Source: Spirodela intermedia (Eukaryota; Streptophyta; Magnoliopsida; Alismatales; Araceae). Taken from it: a stretch of 64,000 bases of DNA. The notes under the pieces are model-generated. The model ran no database searches and had not been told where the DNA came from. It worked only from the letters and a program-made list of their open reading frames with translations. The stretch is taken from the NCBI GenBank assembly GCA_902729315.2, contig LR746271.1:3370001-3434000 (forward strand). Direction: 5' to 3'. Of the stretch, positions 51,175-62,349 are shown piece after piece. The position numbers and the translations under genes were made by a program. Position 1 is the first letter of the stretch. Each line of letters opens with the position of its first letter.

Positions 51175-51365
51175 GTAGACAAATTTTGACAATAAGAATG
51201 ATGTCTCACACCCTCCATGTGTACTCTTCATTTTCAGGGCTTTCACTTTATCCACTTATTTTGCAGTGTGTTTTTCTATGCACGATTTTCGACAATGAGA
51301 ATGATGTCTCATACCCTCCATGTGTACTCTTCGTTTCTAGATTTTTCACATTGCTCTCTTTTTTC
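51175..51365. repeat. direct repeat of about 105 bp in the gag-element 3' non-coding part
   Basis: ATGATGTCTCACACCCTCCA at about 51198 recurs, with one change, as ATGATGTCTCATACCCTCCA at about 51301. Both are followed by TGTGTACTCTTC. It makes two parallel short open frames on each strand that have no other meaning. Confidence 0.8.
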
Positions 51366-52263
51366 TCTCGAAATAAATGATTTCTCCTCACAAGTCCTAT
51401 AAACCAAGGTGCAAAAATCTCCATTAAAGTCAAATGATCAATCAAATTTTCAAATCAAGTAAATACTATCCATCAAGATCATGAAGTGAAAATCTGTAAA
51501 ATCAAATCCATGTTATCTATCATGTATCCAAGGAGTATTCCAACATTTCATGCTACTAGATCATTCTTTTGACTCAATAATAATCTTTCTAGTATCTTTT
51601 GGTATCAATCAATCTAATTGATTTAATTTTTCATGCATGCAATATGATGTAAGAAATTTGTAAATTAGATAGTTCTGACAGTTCTGTTTTCTGTTTTCAG
51701 TTTTATTTTTAGCAGCAATAAATTTGTCAAAAATAAATCAAAACTATCCTCTTTATAGCTGTAATTTCGAATTTCAGTAATATATGTCTAGGGAATTGAA
51801 ATGTGAGAAAAGGGTCTCTAGAATTTCAAATTTCGGGCTGTTTTTTGTCTGCTGTTTTTGACAGTCTGTTGTTCTTGACAGAAAACTAGAAAATAGATGT
51901 TGCAATTTTTCCGAATTTTATTTTATTTTTATTTTTTTAGTTGCTGTTCTAAGTTGAATAATGAATACTTCACCCCCCAACTTAAAAATGACATTGTCCT
52001 CAATGACACAGAAAAATTGAAACAGAATATGCAGAAAATATAATTTTCACGTGAAGTATGCATATGTGCAAAGTTAAGCATTAAAAATATTTTCATAAAT
52101 GATAAAACTCAGAAAGACATCACCTCAACCTTGTTTTTAATTTTCCACTTCATCTTACACTCCTCCTCCTGCACTTTTTCGAAAGAACAAATATAGAAAC
52201 AAGTACTGCGAAATTCTAAGAAAAACAGAGCTTAAAAAAAATCAAATAGAATGAAATAAAAAC

Positions 52264-52280
52264 CATGGGTTGCCTCCCAT
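52264..52280 (-). promoter_or_regulatory. GGGAGGCAACCCA motif downstream of the gag frame
   Basis: On the minus strand ATGGGAGGCAACCCATGG lies some 45 bp beyond the gag stop. It is a near-palindrome. I recall the same motif in the non-coding parts of large plant gypsy elements, where its role is unknown. Confidence 0.55.
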
Positions 52281-52321
52281 GCACTGCTGAATTTAATGTC
52301 TTCAGTTGGACAACTCTTAGA

Positions 52322-54651
52322 TCATATAAGATGATCTATGGCCATCAAAATATATTTGTATCCCAAGGTAAGTTTCATGATATTCTTTTTCAGATTTAGC
52401 ATAAATTTATATACTTCATATATATACCTTGACATACTTTCAGCCAAAACAAAATAGAAATTAACAAAATCTTCCCAAAAATAATATTTCCATTTTGAAA
52501 AGAATCTTTCCTCATTTCTATCTTGTTTTGTAAGGCTCTCATTCATTAATAAATACTTTCTATTAATAGACCATAAAATGTGATCAGGCCATATAATTTT
52601 CAAATTAGCTCTTACCCAATCTAGAATTTTTTCATCTAAATTGATATTTCTAATTCTTCCACTCACCCATTTCTTAATGTGTTCTTTTATCTACATAATC
52701 TTCCCCTGCTCCATTTTATCTTCCATACATATTTGTTCAATTTGTGAGGAGTGAAATATTTCAAGCTTAGAAATAATTCTAATGGGCTGTGGGTTTTGAA
52801 GGATGGAAGGATTGTCTTCTTTAATCTCAGATCTAATGAATTCAGTAAAATTCAAATTTTCTCCTCCAAAATTATCTCTATATTCATATTCATTATTTTC
52901 GTTTCTCCCTATTAGTTGAATCAACTCTTTTTCTAGCTTTTCGTTTCTCAACTCATCAAATTCTTCATCTTCCCAAGAGCTATCTTTTAATTTCAATATA
53001 TGATATACATCATCATCAACATCCATAGCTACAAAATTATGATTAGATTTATTAATTTCGTCTCCTACATCTCCCAAATCAACTGATTTTTCCTCACCTG
53101 AAATATGTTTTTCTTCATTTTTGTCCTTACTCCTACTAAAATTTGGATGATTTTTCCATGATCAGTTGCTGTTTCTTCATCTAAGGGCTCTTTCTCCTCA
53201 TCATCCTCACTATATTCATTCATCGATTGTGGGCAATAAATAATTTTATTCAAATTTTCTGCTACTATATTTTCAGCCTTAATATTCTCATTTACTTCTA
53301 ATGGCTCATCAATTTCTTCTAATAATTGGAAATAAGGATCAGATAAAATATTCTCACTCAATGTATTCACTAACCTAACATTTTCATTTCGTGGGTTTTT
53401 TTCTAAATTTATCCAACTAGACTCTCCTTACTGAAATCCTACTGTTGGGCGGTTCCCTAGATTTTCTATGGGCTGACTAGGTAGCTGTCCCTCTTCTCTC
53501 TTATTCCCAAGAGCCTTTATAATTTATTTCTGGTGCAGCATCATTTGATTCATAGTTTGTTGTATTATTTGGCTCATTTGCTGCATCATTTCCATAGCAT
53601 TAGGTTGGATTTGAGAGGGCTGATTTTTCTGAAATCTGTGTTCCTATTTTGGACGAAATTCAAAATTTGAATTGGATCTAAGTGCTTCTGGATTTTGAAT
53701 ATTATTTGGGTTTCTCCACGAAAAATTATTCCCCCAATTAGGATTATAAGAATTAGAAAAATATTCTCTATTTTTACTAAAATCGTGGGGTACCTGCACT
53801 TGTTCTTGCCTATGACGATATTGAAATTCGAAATGATCATTTTCACCATACATAGGACATGTACTATTTGAATTAAATTGAGGGTTAAGAGGCTTTCTAA
53901 TATTTTCAATAATTAAATCAAGTTTTTCTAATATTTGATTAATCTGATTAACCTCATTTCTAAATTTAGAATCATCATCATGATGCAATTCATAAATTCC
54001 TCTCTTCTTTACCCTGTCATATAATTCAAAAGAGGCTTGATCTCCAGAATTTTCACTTAAATTCTCATAAAGACTGTAAATCTCATCAGAAGTTTTCTCC
54101 ATAAAAGTTCTTTCACATATAGAATCAACCATATTTCTATGTTGTTCTAATAATCCATCATAAAAAATTCTATTGAGCTGCCACTTGGGTATAGCATGAT
54201 GAAGACACTTTCTAAGTAAATCTTTGAATTTTTCTCATGTCTCATGCAAAATTTTTCCTAGTCTTTGAGAAAAACTCCATATATATTTTCTCATATTTTG
54301 AGTTTTTCCTAAGGGATAAAATTTTCGAAGAAAGGCCTGTTCTATATCTTTCCAGCTAGTTAATTCTCTATCTAATGTGGATAGCCAATGACTAGCTTTA
54401 TCCCTAAGTGTATAAGGAAATAATTTCATCTTAATAATTTCCGGTGTAACTTGAGGGAGATTAACTAAATCACAGACCATATGAAATTTTTCTAAGTGCT
54501 GATGAGGTTCCTCTAAAGGTAATCCATAAAAATTAGGGAGCATTTGAAAAATTCTTGAATTTATTTCGAATTTAACATTGGGTGCTAATGGGACTCTAAT
54601 ATTGGATGCTCTTTGAAATAAATCAGGGATATAATAATTTTTCATGGCCAT
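52322..54651 (-). pseudogene. gag polyprotein of the non-autonomous element, broken
   Basis: A Ty3-gypsy-type gag of about 775 codons. The first third holds the retrotransposon-gag core: an EEPHQHLEKFHMVCDLV helix, then MKLFPYTLRDKASHWL and FLRKFYPLGKT. The middle is Gln/Asn-rich, with a degenerate zinc-knuckle-like CPMYGENDHFEF segment. The last part is acidic, and a Trp/Tyr-rich segment follows (SKWKYYFWEDFVNFYF). The frame has stop codons near 54234, 53643, 53522, 53428 and 52690 and a one-base frame change near 53065-53077. Otherwise it is open and evenly protein-like, which fits recent decay. Nothing downstream encodes pol. Confidence 0.85.
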
Positions 54652-54974
54652 AAGATTGTTCTCAATTTGACGTGTACTTCCTTAAGGATCTATCAAAATT
54701 AATTTTTTCTTTTGGATTTTTAGTTTTGAATGAAATAATGAAAGGATTTTCTAGCCTTGGATGCAAGGATCTTCTACCATGCATAAAAAATAAATAAATT
54801 CGAGGGAAAAGTTTAGTAATTTTTACCCTCCTTCAGTATGTTCCAGTCCTTGCCTTGCTTCTTTTCGTTCCCTTTTTCTTAAAAAAAAAACAGCAGAAAG
54901 AAAATAAAACAAGAGTTAATTTTTTTTGTGTACTCTAAGAGAAAAACAGAAAAATACTAAATATTATGTAATAC

Positions 54975-54992
54975 ATCCTCGGCAACGTCACC
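54975..54992 (-). other. primer-binding site, tRNA-Asp type
   Basis: Plus-strand TCCTCGGCAACGTCACCA equals the 3' end of plant tRNA-Asp(GTC) (TCCCCGGCAACGGCGCCA) at 15 of 18 positions. It lies 6 bp from the 5' LTR edge at 54999, where the minus-strand primer site should be. The tRNA end is from memory. Confidence 0.8.
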
Positions 54993-54998
54993 AAAATT

Positions 54999-56605
54999 TG
55001 ACGTGACTTAGTCATTGTATATTAAATCATGTAAATCTAAAATTTATAAAACTAGAAAATACGAATTTTTGGATATTTAGAAGTATTTCTGAATAAATAT
55101 ATCAATTATAATTCAATAAAACTTCCAAAAATAGCGATAATTTTCCAAGTCGATCATAGGGAGGAATATAATATCTGGTAATTATTCAGAATTTTCCTCA
55201 AAGAATACTATTTTCTATGAATTTTATACTAAGAAATGAAAAGAAAATATATTTAAAATTCACGAAAAAAGGAAATAAGGGTGCGGACGTCAGGATGATG
55301 TTAGCGCTCGGCAAACATGAATCGGGCGGAAACAGAGTTCCCCCTGACGATTCTTATGTAAGTGATTACTGACGATTTAATTGATCAAATTAAGATCTGT
55401 AAAAGCCAGAAGAATCGTAAGTGAACGAAGTATATTTTGGTAAATTAAAATCACACAAATTATCACTAAATGAAGCGTAAAGTAAGTTGAAAGCAGGAAA
55501 ACAGAGTTCCGGTGTCACGGCGGCGATGCGTCGGCGATGCACCAGAATCTTGAGCGTTCGGGAGGATCATTGTGTAGTGTCCATGGCCTCGAAGGCTCTC
55601 CTTAGACAAAGACGATGTGGGCAATCTCTAGATTTCCTTTCGAAGTCTAAAGATCAATGAAATGGGTCGTCGAATCGTCTTCGGCGGCTGTCACCCAGCG
55701 GAGCAGAAAAACGACGACTTTGCGACTCTCCGGCGACTGTCACCTGACGGAGAGGAGCTGGATGGAGGTGGGGCGTGTGTTAGGGAGCTTCATCCTCAGG
55801 TCCGCGCAGCAAGATGAGGCTCTTCATCACATCTGGTACGCTCTCAGGAGGTGGTGACTCATCTCCCGGTGGATTGTCCTCTTTCCGATGACGGCTTGTT
55901 CGTCGATCAATCGGAGATGATTTACTCGATGGATTCGCGATCCTTTTATCGCGAACCCTTCATCAATTTGAGTAACAATGCTCCGTGAATCGCGTTGACG
56001 AGATTTTCGCTGATGATCCAACAATTCTGGTTGCTTAATCCTTCACCGGCGATCTACAGGAAAGTCACGATAATCAGATAAAAATATGAATTTTGGCTCT
56101 GGGACGATTCGAACCCGCGCTGGTTGCCCGCCCTTTCTGGAGAAGGTGACGGGGGTTTAGTCCCACATCGGTTGTGCGCCGAAGTTTCTGGTGAATATAA
56201 AGTAATATTACATTCCCGATCAAGCGCGCGTGTAAGACCACTCCTTGCTCCATAGCTGGTTGGCCACCGGTGACGTGGAAGAGGAGTGGCGCACACGTGC
56301 CCACATCATTGGTTCAAGCCGCTCGAGCCCTTGCTCGTGGCTACTCCCCGACTGTGCTTCCGACCCGCTTGCGGGCCCGGCTGGCCGGCGGGTCCCCCCA
56401 TTTTGCAATATTTTAGTTTTATTTATTTTTCTTCATTTATCTCAAAAGTAAGACTATAAAAATCATATAAATTCGTATAAAATCACATTAATCAACTGAA
56501 AACCACTTTTCACACTTTAACACAAATATAAGTCTATTTATCACGAGTTAAGGCTAAAACTATATTATTTACTAATTATTAACTCATGATAATGAAGACT
56601 TATCA
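54999..56605 (-). repeat. 5' LTR of the gag-only element (1607 bp)
   Basis: TG...CA termini, TGATAAGTCTTC at the minus-sense start and GTCACGTCA at its end next to the primer site. It contains the CCACATCGG stretch and a GC-rich middle. It is about 30 bp shorter than the 1639-bp solo copies; a short loss near 56485 (the ATAATTACTCAAAAATTCAC stretch present in other copies) may explain it. Confidence 0.88.
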
Positions 56606-58295
56606 AGAGCCTTCAAGGTTGTAGACACTACACGATGATTCTCCCAAATACTGAGGATTCTAATGCATCGCTGACGCGTCACTGTCATGATGCCACAACT
56701 CTATTTTTCTAATTTCAACTTAATTTCTGCTTTATTTACTAATAATTTATGTGATTTAAATTTACCAAACTATACTTTATTCAACTATGATTCTTTCAAC
56801 TTTTACAGATCTTAATTTGATCAATTAAATCATCTGTAATCGCTTACGTGAGAATCACTAGGCGGAACTCTATTTCCATCCTATTTGCATTCATTGGGTG
56901 CTAACGTCATCTTGACGTCTGTACCCTTATTTTCCTTTTTCATGAATTTTAAATATATTTTATTTTCATTTCTTAGTATGTTATTCATAAAAAAATTGTA
57001 TTCTTTGAGAAAAATTTTGAAAATTACCCGATATTATATTACATCCCTATGATTGGCTTGGAAAATTACCACTATTTTTGGAAAAAAAATTAATGAGTTA
57101 TAATTGATATAGTTGTTCAGAAATACTTCTAAATATCTAAAAATTAGTATTTTTAAGTTTTATAAATTTTAAATTTACATGATTTACTATACAACGACTT
57201 AGTCATGTCAGCAATCTCTTGATTTTCTTACAAAATTAAAAAATTGATGAGGTGTGTCGACGAATCATTTGTAGCAGTTGTTACTTAGTGGAGAGGAAAT
57301 ATAGCGAGTTACAAATCTCCGACAATTATCACCCGATAGAAATAAGTTGGATGAAGGTGGAGCATATTGTAGGGAGCTTCATCCTCAAGTCCATGCAGCA
57401 AGATGGGGCTCTTCATCACATCTAGTATACTCTTAAGAGGTGATGACTCATCTCTTGTAGATCATCCTCTTCTTAATGATGGTTCATTCGTTGATCAAGT
57501 AGAGATGATTTTTCTTGATAGATTTACGATCTTTTAATCTAAAATTATTTTATAGTTGGCAATGATACTCTGTGAATTATGTTGACGATATTTTAACAAA
57601 TAATTGAGAAATTTTGATAACTTATCATTGACTAGTGCTCTATAAGAAAATCATGATTTTATTAGATGAAAATATAAATTTTGACTCTAATGAGATTTAA
57701 ATGCTCATCGGTTGCCCACCTACATAAGAAAGAGTTAAATTAGTACACGAATACTCTTATCAAGTGATGTCATAGAGGCATTTACTTATAAATTAGGGAT
57801 ATTTTATGTATCAAAATAATAAAAATATGCCAAGGTGTACACTCAACTATTTTCTAATTTTTGAGACACATATATAAAAATACCTTTTTAATTCATCAAT
57901 ATAGTCCTCATAGGTGTGTACACTACTCCTTATTCCACATCGAGTTGGCAACCAATGACTTAGAAGGGGAGTGACGTACACATGCCTACAACTAGTCCTT
58001 AGCCACTCAAGCCCCTTGTGGCTCTACCCATCTACCTCCTTGCGGGCCCCACTGGCTAGTAGGTCTCCTTTTTTACATATAGTTTTATTTTATTTTATTT
58101 CTCTTCACTTTATCTTAAAAATATGATTATAAAAATTACATAACTTCACATAAAATCACATAATTAGCCAAAATTTCACATTAACCTACTAAAATAACTT
58201 TTCTTACTTTAACATAAATATGTCTATTTAGCATGAGTTAAGACTAAAAATATATTATTACATAATTATTAACTCATCATAATGAAGACTTATTG

Positions 58296-58600
58296 ATAGG
58301 TGATGAAGCTTTATATAATGAATTCTCCTCATGGATGATAAAGAAATATTGAATGAGCATAATCAGATAATGAAGTTTATTTCTTTGCTTAAAAATTAAA
58401 TAATTACAAAATAAAAATTTTATATCTCCAAATAAATATACAAATGAACTATTTGAAAAAGACAATGAAAAATTTGAAGTTCAAAATAACTCCCATGGAC
58501 ACATTCTAAATTGGACCCAAATGATAAAGGAAAAAGAAGATATAAAGTTATATTAAAATAATTGAAGAATGATTAGATCAATACTATATTTAACTATTAG
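58296..58600 (+). pseudogene. copia reverse transcriptase C-terminal remnant
   Basis: Reading resumes directly after the LTR at 48349-58295 with GDEALYNEFSSWM, the copia segment that follows the active-site DD motif. Stops follow. At 58600 the frame is cut again by the solo LTR with TAGAC duplication. Confidence 0.7.
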
Positions 58601-59556
58601 TAGACTGATAAGTTTTCATTATCATGAGTTAATAATTAGTAAATAATATAATTTTAGCCTTAACTCATGATAAATAGATTTATATTTATGTTAAAGTGTA
58701 AAAAGTTGTTTTCAATTGATTAACGTGAATTTTTGGGTAATTATGTGATTTTATACAAATTTATATGATTTTTATAGTCTTACTTTTGAGATAAATGAAG
58801 AAAAATAAATAAAAATAAAAATAAAATAAAATGGGGAGTACCCGCCAGCCAACCGGGCCCGTAAGCGGGTCAGAAGCATAGTCGGGGAGGAGCTACAAGT
58901 AGGGGTTCGAGTGGCTAGGACCGATAGGGGTACATGTGCGCCACTCCCCTTCCACATCACTAGTGGCCAGCCGGCTGTGGGGCAAAGAGTGGTCGTACAC
59001 GCGTGAGAAAGGGACTTGATCGGATATGTAATATTACTATATATTTGCCAGAAACTTTGGCACACAACTGATGTGGGACTAAACTTGCATCACACCCTCC
59101 CCAGAAAGGGCACACGACCGGCGTGGGTTCGAATCCTCTCAGAGCCAAAACTCATATTTTTTATCTGATTATCCCGACTTTCTTGTAGATTGCCGGTGAA
59201 GGATTAAGCAACCAGAATTGCTAGATCATCGGCGAAAATCTCGTCAACACGATTCGCGGCGCATTGTTACTAAAATTGCTGAACAATTCGCAATGAAAGG
59301 ATCGTGAATCTATTAAGTAAAGCATCTCCGATTGATCGACGAACAAACCATCGTCAGGAAGAGGACAATCCGCCGGGAGATGAGTCACCACCTCCTGAGA
59401 GTATACCGGATGCGATGAAGAGCCTCATCTTGCTGTGCGGACCTCAGGATAAAGCTCCCTAATATGTACCCCACCTCCATCTAGCTCTTCTTTGTCGGGT
59501 GATAGTCGTCGAAAAGCCACAAAGTCGCTATTTTTCTGCTTCACCGGGTGACAGCC

Positions 59557-61651
59557 TGATGTAGGACGGGGCGAGAACCTCTTGTACCTGATCAATGAAA
59601 CTCAAGACCCAAGATCGGGTAGTCGGCTCGATCCAATAAGAATGTATGAATCCTAGACTCTAGGTCTAACCACGTAACCTAAGTACAGGCATGCGTACCA
59701 ATATGCACGATCAACCCAAAACAACTCGGAGAAACACTTGACGATGGTAAGTGTGAGGCCCTCTCGGTCCACGTCCGGACAGACGGTAGAACAGTCGTTG
59801 TGAGGTAGCCTAGGGCTGCAGCTCACGAACGGTGGCAAATCTGGTGCAGCGTCGGAAGTCACGATCTGATAACCATCCTATCCTATCTACATTCTCCTGA
59901 TGGCAGAGGAGACGAGCCAAGAAAACCCTTCGAGAGATAATTAAACTTAAGAGGAAGGGGTACGGAGCTAACCTTCGGGGCTGCGTAGCCCGGCGGGTCA
60001 TGACGGAGCAGAGATTCGACGAAGGCAGAAACGTCCGGTGAAGAGCGATGCTCAGCATTGACAGTCGGTCATGGTCGAGAGTCACGGAAGTCGTCGTCTT
60101 AGGGCGTGGCACAGTCAGCGTGGGCGTGGGCCTGCAGGTGGGCGAAAGGGCATGCTAGCGGGCGTGGGCCTGGTGGGCCGAAGGGCACGCGGGCAGTGGC
60201 GCCGGGTGGGCGCGCGGGCAGCAAGAGCCGGCGCGCGGGGTGCGCGCGGCGGCAGCGCTTCGGCGGGAAGGCCGAGCGTCTGCGGCGCTTCGGCAGGAAT
60301 GCCAAGCGTCAGCGGCGCTTCGGCGGGAATGCCGAGCGTCGACGTTCGGCGGGAAGGCCGAGCGTCAGCGGCGCTTCGGCAGGAATGCCGAGCGTCAGCG
60401 GCGCTTCAGCGGGAATGCCGAGCGTCAGCGGTTGGGCGGAGACCCAACCGTCGCCGGAAGGATCGGCCTTCTCTGGCGGCGCCGGGAAGCGGAGCAGAGG
60501 AAGGAGACGATCCGGCCGGCGATACCAGGGAGGGTGGAGCCCTCCTGGTCTAGGCGGCGCCGGAAACGGCGCGACGGCGGCGGATCGTCGGGAAACTCCG
60601 GCGGGGGCCTGTGCGGAGCTTGGATTGGATCTGGCTCGTCGGCACGGCAGCAGGGTCTCTTCCGACGTCGGCGGCAGGTCGGCGTTCGTCGGCGAACGGC
60701 CAGCAACTGGGTGGAGCGACGGATGGTGGCTCCAGCGAGTTTATGGTGGAGTTCCGGAGGAAGAGGCGACAGTCGAACCAGGAGTCGAGAGACTCCAGCG
60801 GAGTGCTCGGCGACGGCTCGTAGGGAGGCGAAGTGAGCCCCTTTCGTCACGACGGCGTGACGGGGTTCCAGCAGAGGCGGCGGCGGCTGCAGCGGCAACC
60901 GCGACCGTTTCGTCCGGTGACGGCGGCGAACTCCCGGGCGGCACTGAGATGGCCGGCGGCGGCAGTGGTCTCAGGCGGCGGCGGGACTTCTCGGGCAGCA
61001 GCGTCACGAGGAACGAAGTCCTCGAAGGGTGTATCGACGGCCTTCCTCTTCCTCCTTCCCTCCCTATCCTAGATCACGGAGAAGGTACTCACAAAACGAT
61101 AATCTCTCTCAAAAATACGGCGCTCTCTTGAGGGGGGGGGTCCTACCTCCCCTTATATGGGGCCCACAAGTGGGCTAAGGGGAGGTGGGCCCACTTGAGG
61201 CCCTCAAGCCCATAAGCCACAAAAGGGTACAAAGGGGAGCTTATTGGGTCTCTCTTTACGGTGCTTAAGTGGGCCTCAAATGAAGACCCAAATAAGCCCC
61301 AAAAGAGGCCCCAAAGGAAAGACACATAGGTCTCCCCCCCTTAGGGTTTTAATTGGGCCTCAAAAGAGAGACCCAATAAAACCCTAAAGAAAGGGAGACA
61401 CAAACAACAACACACACATAGAATTGGGCCCGCTAACACACAAATGCGAGGCCCAACAAGTCAACGTGAAAGTACAAAGAAAGATACGGGTGAGCTCGAG
61501 CTCGTCATCGTCGCAGAGGTGGAATGTCGTTGTCCCGAAGGGCTAGGCCGTGTAGTGAAAGCCAGGCTCCTTCGTCTTTGCACGTCGATTGGGCTGAACT
61601 CGGACTGCCGGTGTCTCCTGAGCTGATGGAGACGGGTCCTGCTTGCCATCA
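59557..61651. mobile_element. GC-rich 2.1-kb TG...CA insertion, probably a solo LTR of another family, TSD CAGCC
   Basis: CAGCC is present at 59552-59556 and 61652-61656, and removing the insert restores the interrupted LTR exactly. The termini are TGATG...CATCA, a 5-bp inverted repeat. No internal region or second LTR is present. Composition is strikingly GC-rich from 60100 to 61050, with a 30-bp tandem array, and then a run of TGGGCC-type repeats (61155-61450). TATATGG/TATAAGG is readable on either strand near 61155, so orientation is undecided. The open plus frame 60106-61131 is Arg/Gly-rich and unlike any gag or pol. Confidence 0.8.
60247..60432. repeat. about six tandem units of about 30 bp, GC-rich
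   Basis: The unit is close to GCTTCGGCGGGAATGCCGAG followed by CGTCAGCGGC. Variants carry CAGGAATG or GGGAAGG, and the fourth unit is shortened. It lies inside the GC-rich insertion. Confidence 0.88.
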
Positions 61652-62349
61652 CAGCCACCAAAGATCATTCGACGACTCATTTCATTGATCTTTAGACTTT
61701 GCAAGGAGATCTAGAGATTGCCCGCATCGTCTTTGTCCAAGGAGAGCCTTCGAAGCTGTGGACACTACACGACGATCCTCCCGAATGCTAAGGATTCTGG
61801 TGCATCGCCGACGCATCGCTGTCGCGACGCTAGAACTCTATTTTCTTACTTTCAACTTACTTTCCACTTCATTTAGTGATAATTTGTTGATTTTAAATTT
61901 ACTAACTTATACCTCATTTAATTACGATTCTTCCAGCTTTTACAAAGCTTAATTTGATCAATTAAATTATTTGTAATCACTTACGTAAGAAATGTCAGGC
62001 GGAACTCTATTTCCGCCCGATTTGCGTTCGCTGGACACTAACGTCATCCTAATGTCCGTACCCTTATTTTCCTTTTTCGTAAATTTTAAATATATTTTAT
62101 TTTCATTTCCTAGTATAAACTTCATAGAAAATAGTATGCTTTGAGGAAAATTTAGAATAATTACTAAATATTATATTACATCCCTATGATCGACCTAGAA
62201 AATTACCACTATTTTTGGAAGTTTTATTAAATTATAATTGATATATTTGTTCAGAAATACTTCTAAATATCTAAAAATTCGTATTTTTTAATTTTATAAA
62301 TTTAAAATTTGCATGATTTACTATACAATGACTAAGTCACGTCATAGAC

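Larger units (their letters stand above)
49511..56605 (-). mobile_element. gag-only non-autonomous LTR retrotransposon
   Basis: In minus sense: 5' LTR 54999-56605 (1607 bp), internal region 50768-54998 (4.2 kb) and 3' LTR 49511-50767 (1257 bp, with an internal deletion of some 0.35 kb). Both LTRs begin TGATAAG and end CGTCA or CGTTA. A primer-binding site and polypurine tract sit at the correct edges. One long gag-like frame fills 52322-54651. I see no protease, reverse transcriptase, RNase H or integrase motif in the remaining 1.55 kb. No target duplication is visible: CTCAC on the left, AGAGC on the right. That fits the deletion at its insertion point. The architecture resembles the TR-GAG class described in plants. 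Confidence 0.85.
48867..57210 (+). mobile_element. LTR nested inside the previous LTR, TSD GCAAT
   Basis: GCAAT is present at 48862-48866 and 57211-57215. The LTR pieces are 48867-49510 and 56606-57210, in plus sense (starts TGATAAG, ends GTCATGTCA). Between them lies the gag-only element. Compared with the full LTR at 58606-62344, about 0.5 kb is missing at the junction, and AGAGCC occurs at both places in the full copy that correspond to the deletion ends. Confidence 0.85.
48349..58295 (-). mobile_element. LTR of the TGATAAG family carrying two further nested insertions
   Basis: The outermost layer of the nest. The LTR's own sequence is 48349-48866 and 57216-58295 (minus sense), AT-rich and old. 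Its flanks are GTAGG at 48344-48348 and ATAGG at about 58296-58300, a target duplication with one mismatch. The terminal bases at the right are mutated (ATTG for ATCA). It sits in the copia reverse transcriptase right after the IDDIIF segment, and the copia frame resumes on the other side. No internal region belongs to it, so it is a solo LTR. Confidence 0.8.
58606..62344 (+). mobile_element. solo LTR with TSD TAGAC, split by a GC-rich insertion
   Basis: TAGAC flanks it at 58601-58605 and 62345-62349. Without the insertion at 59557-61651 and its CAGCC repeat copy, it measures 1639 bp, the same as the solo LTR at 33383-35021. Plus-sense start TGATAAG, end AAGTCACGTCA. A TATA-like CTATATATTTGCC lies at about 59038-59050. 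It lies within the copia RNase H-side remnant. Confidence 0.93.

Noticed and set aside
52322-53909. Host genes on the minus strand with acidic proteins
   Set aside because: They are parts of one gag-type frame between the LTRs of the same element, separated by stops and a frame change.
59100-59160. A tRNA gene
   Set aside because: Only a T-loop-like motif is present. No acceptor stem, D arm or anticodon arm can be paired around it.
60106-61131. A 341-codon open frame in GC-rich DNA
   Set aside because: High GC lowers stop frequency. Overlapping frames on both strands are open too, and the residues follow the 30-bp array.
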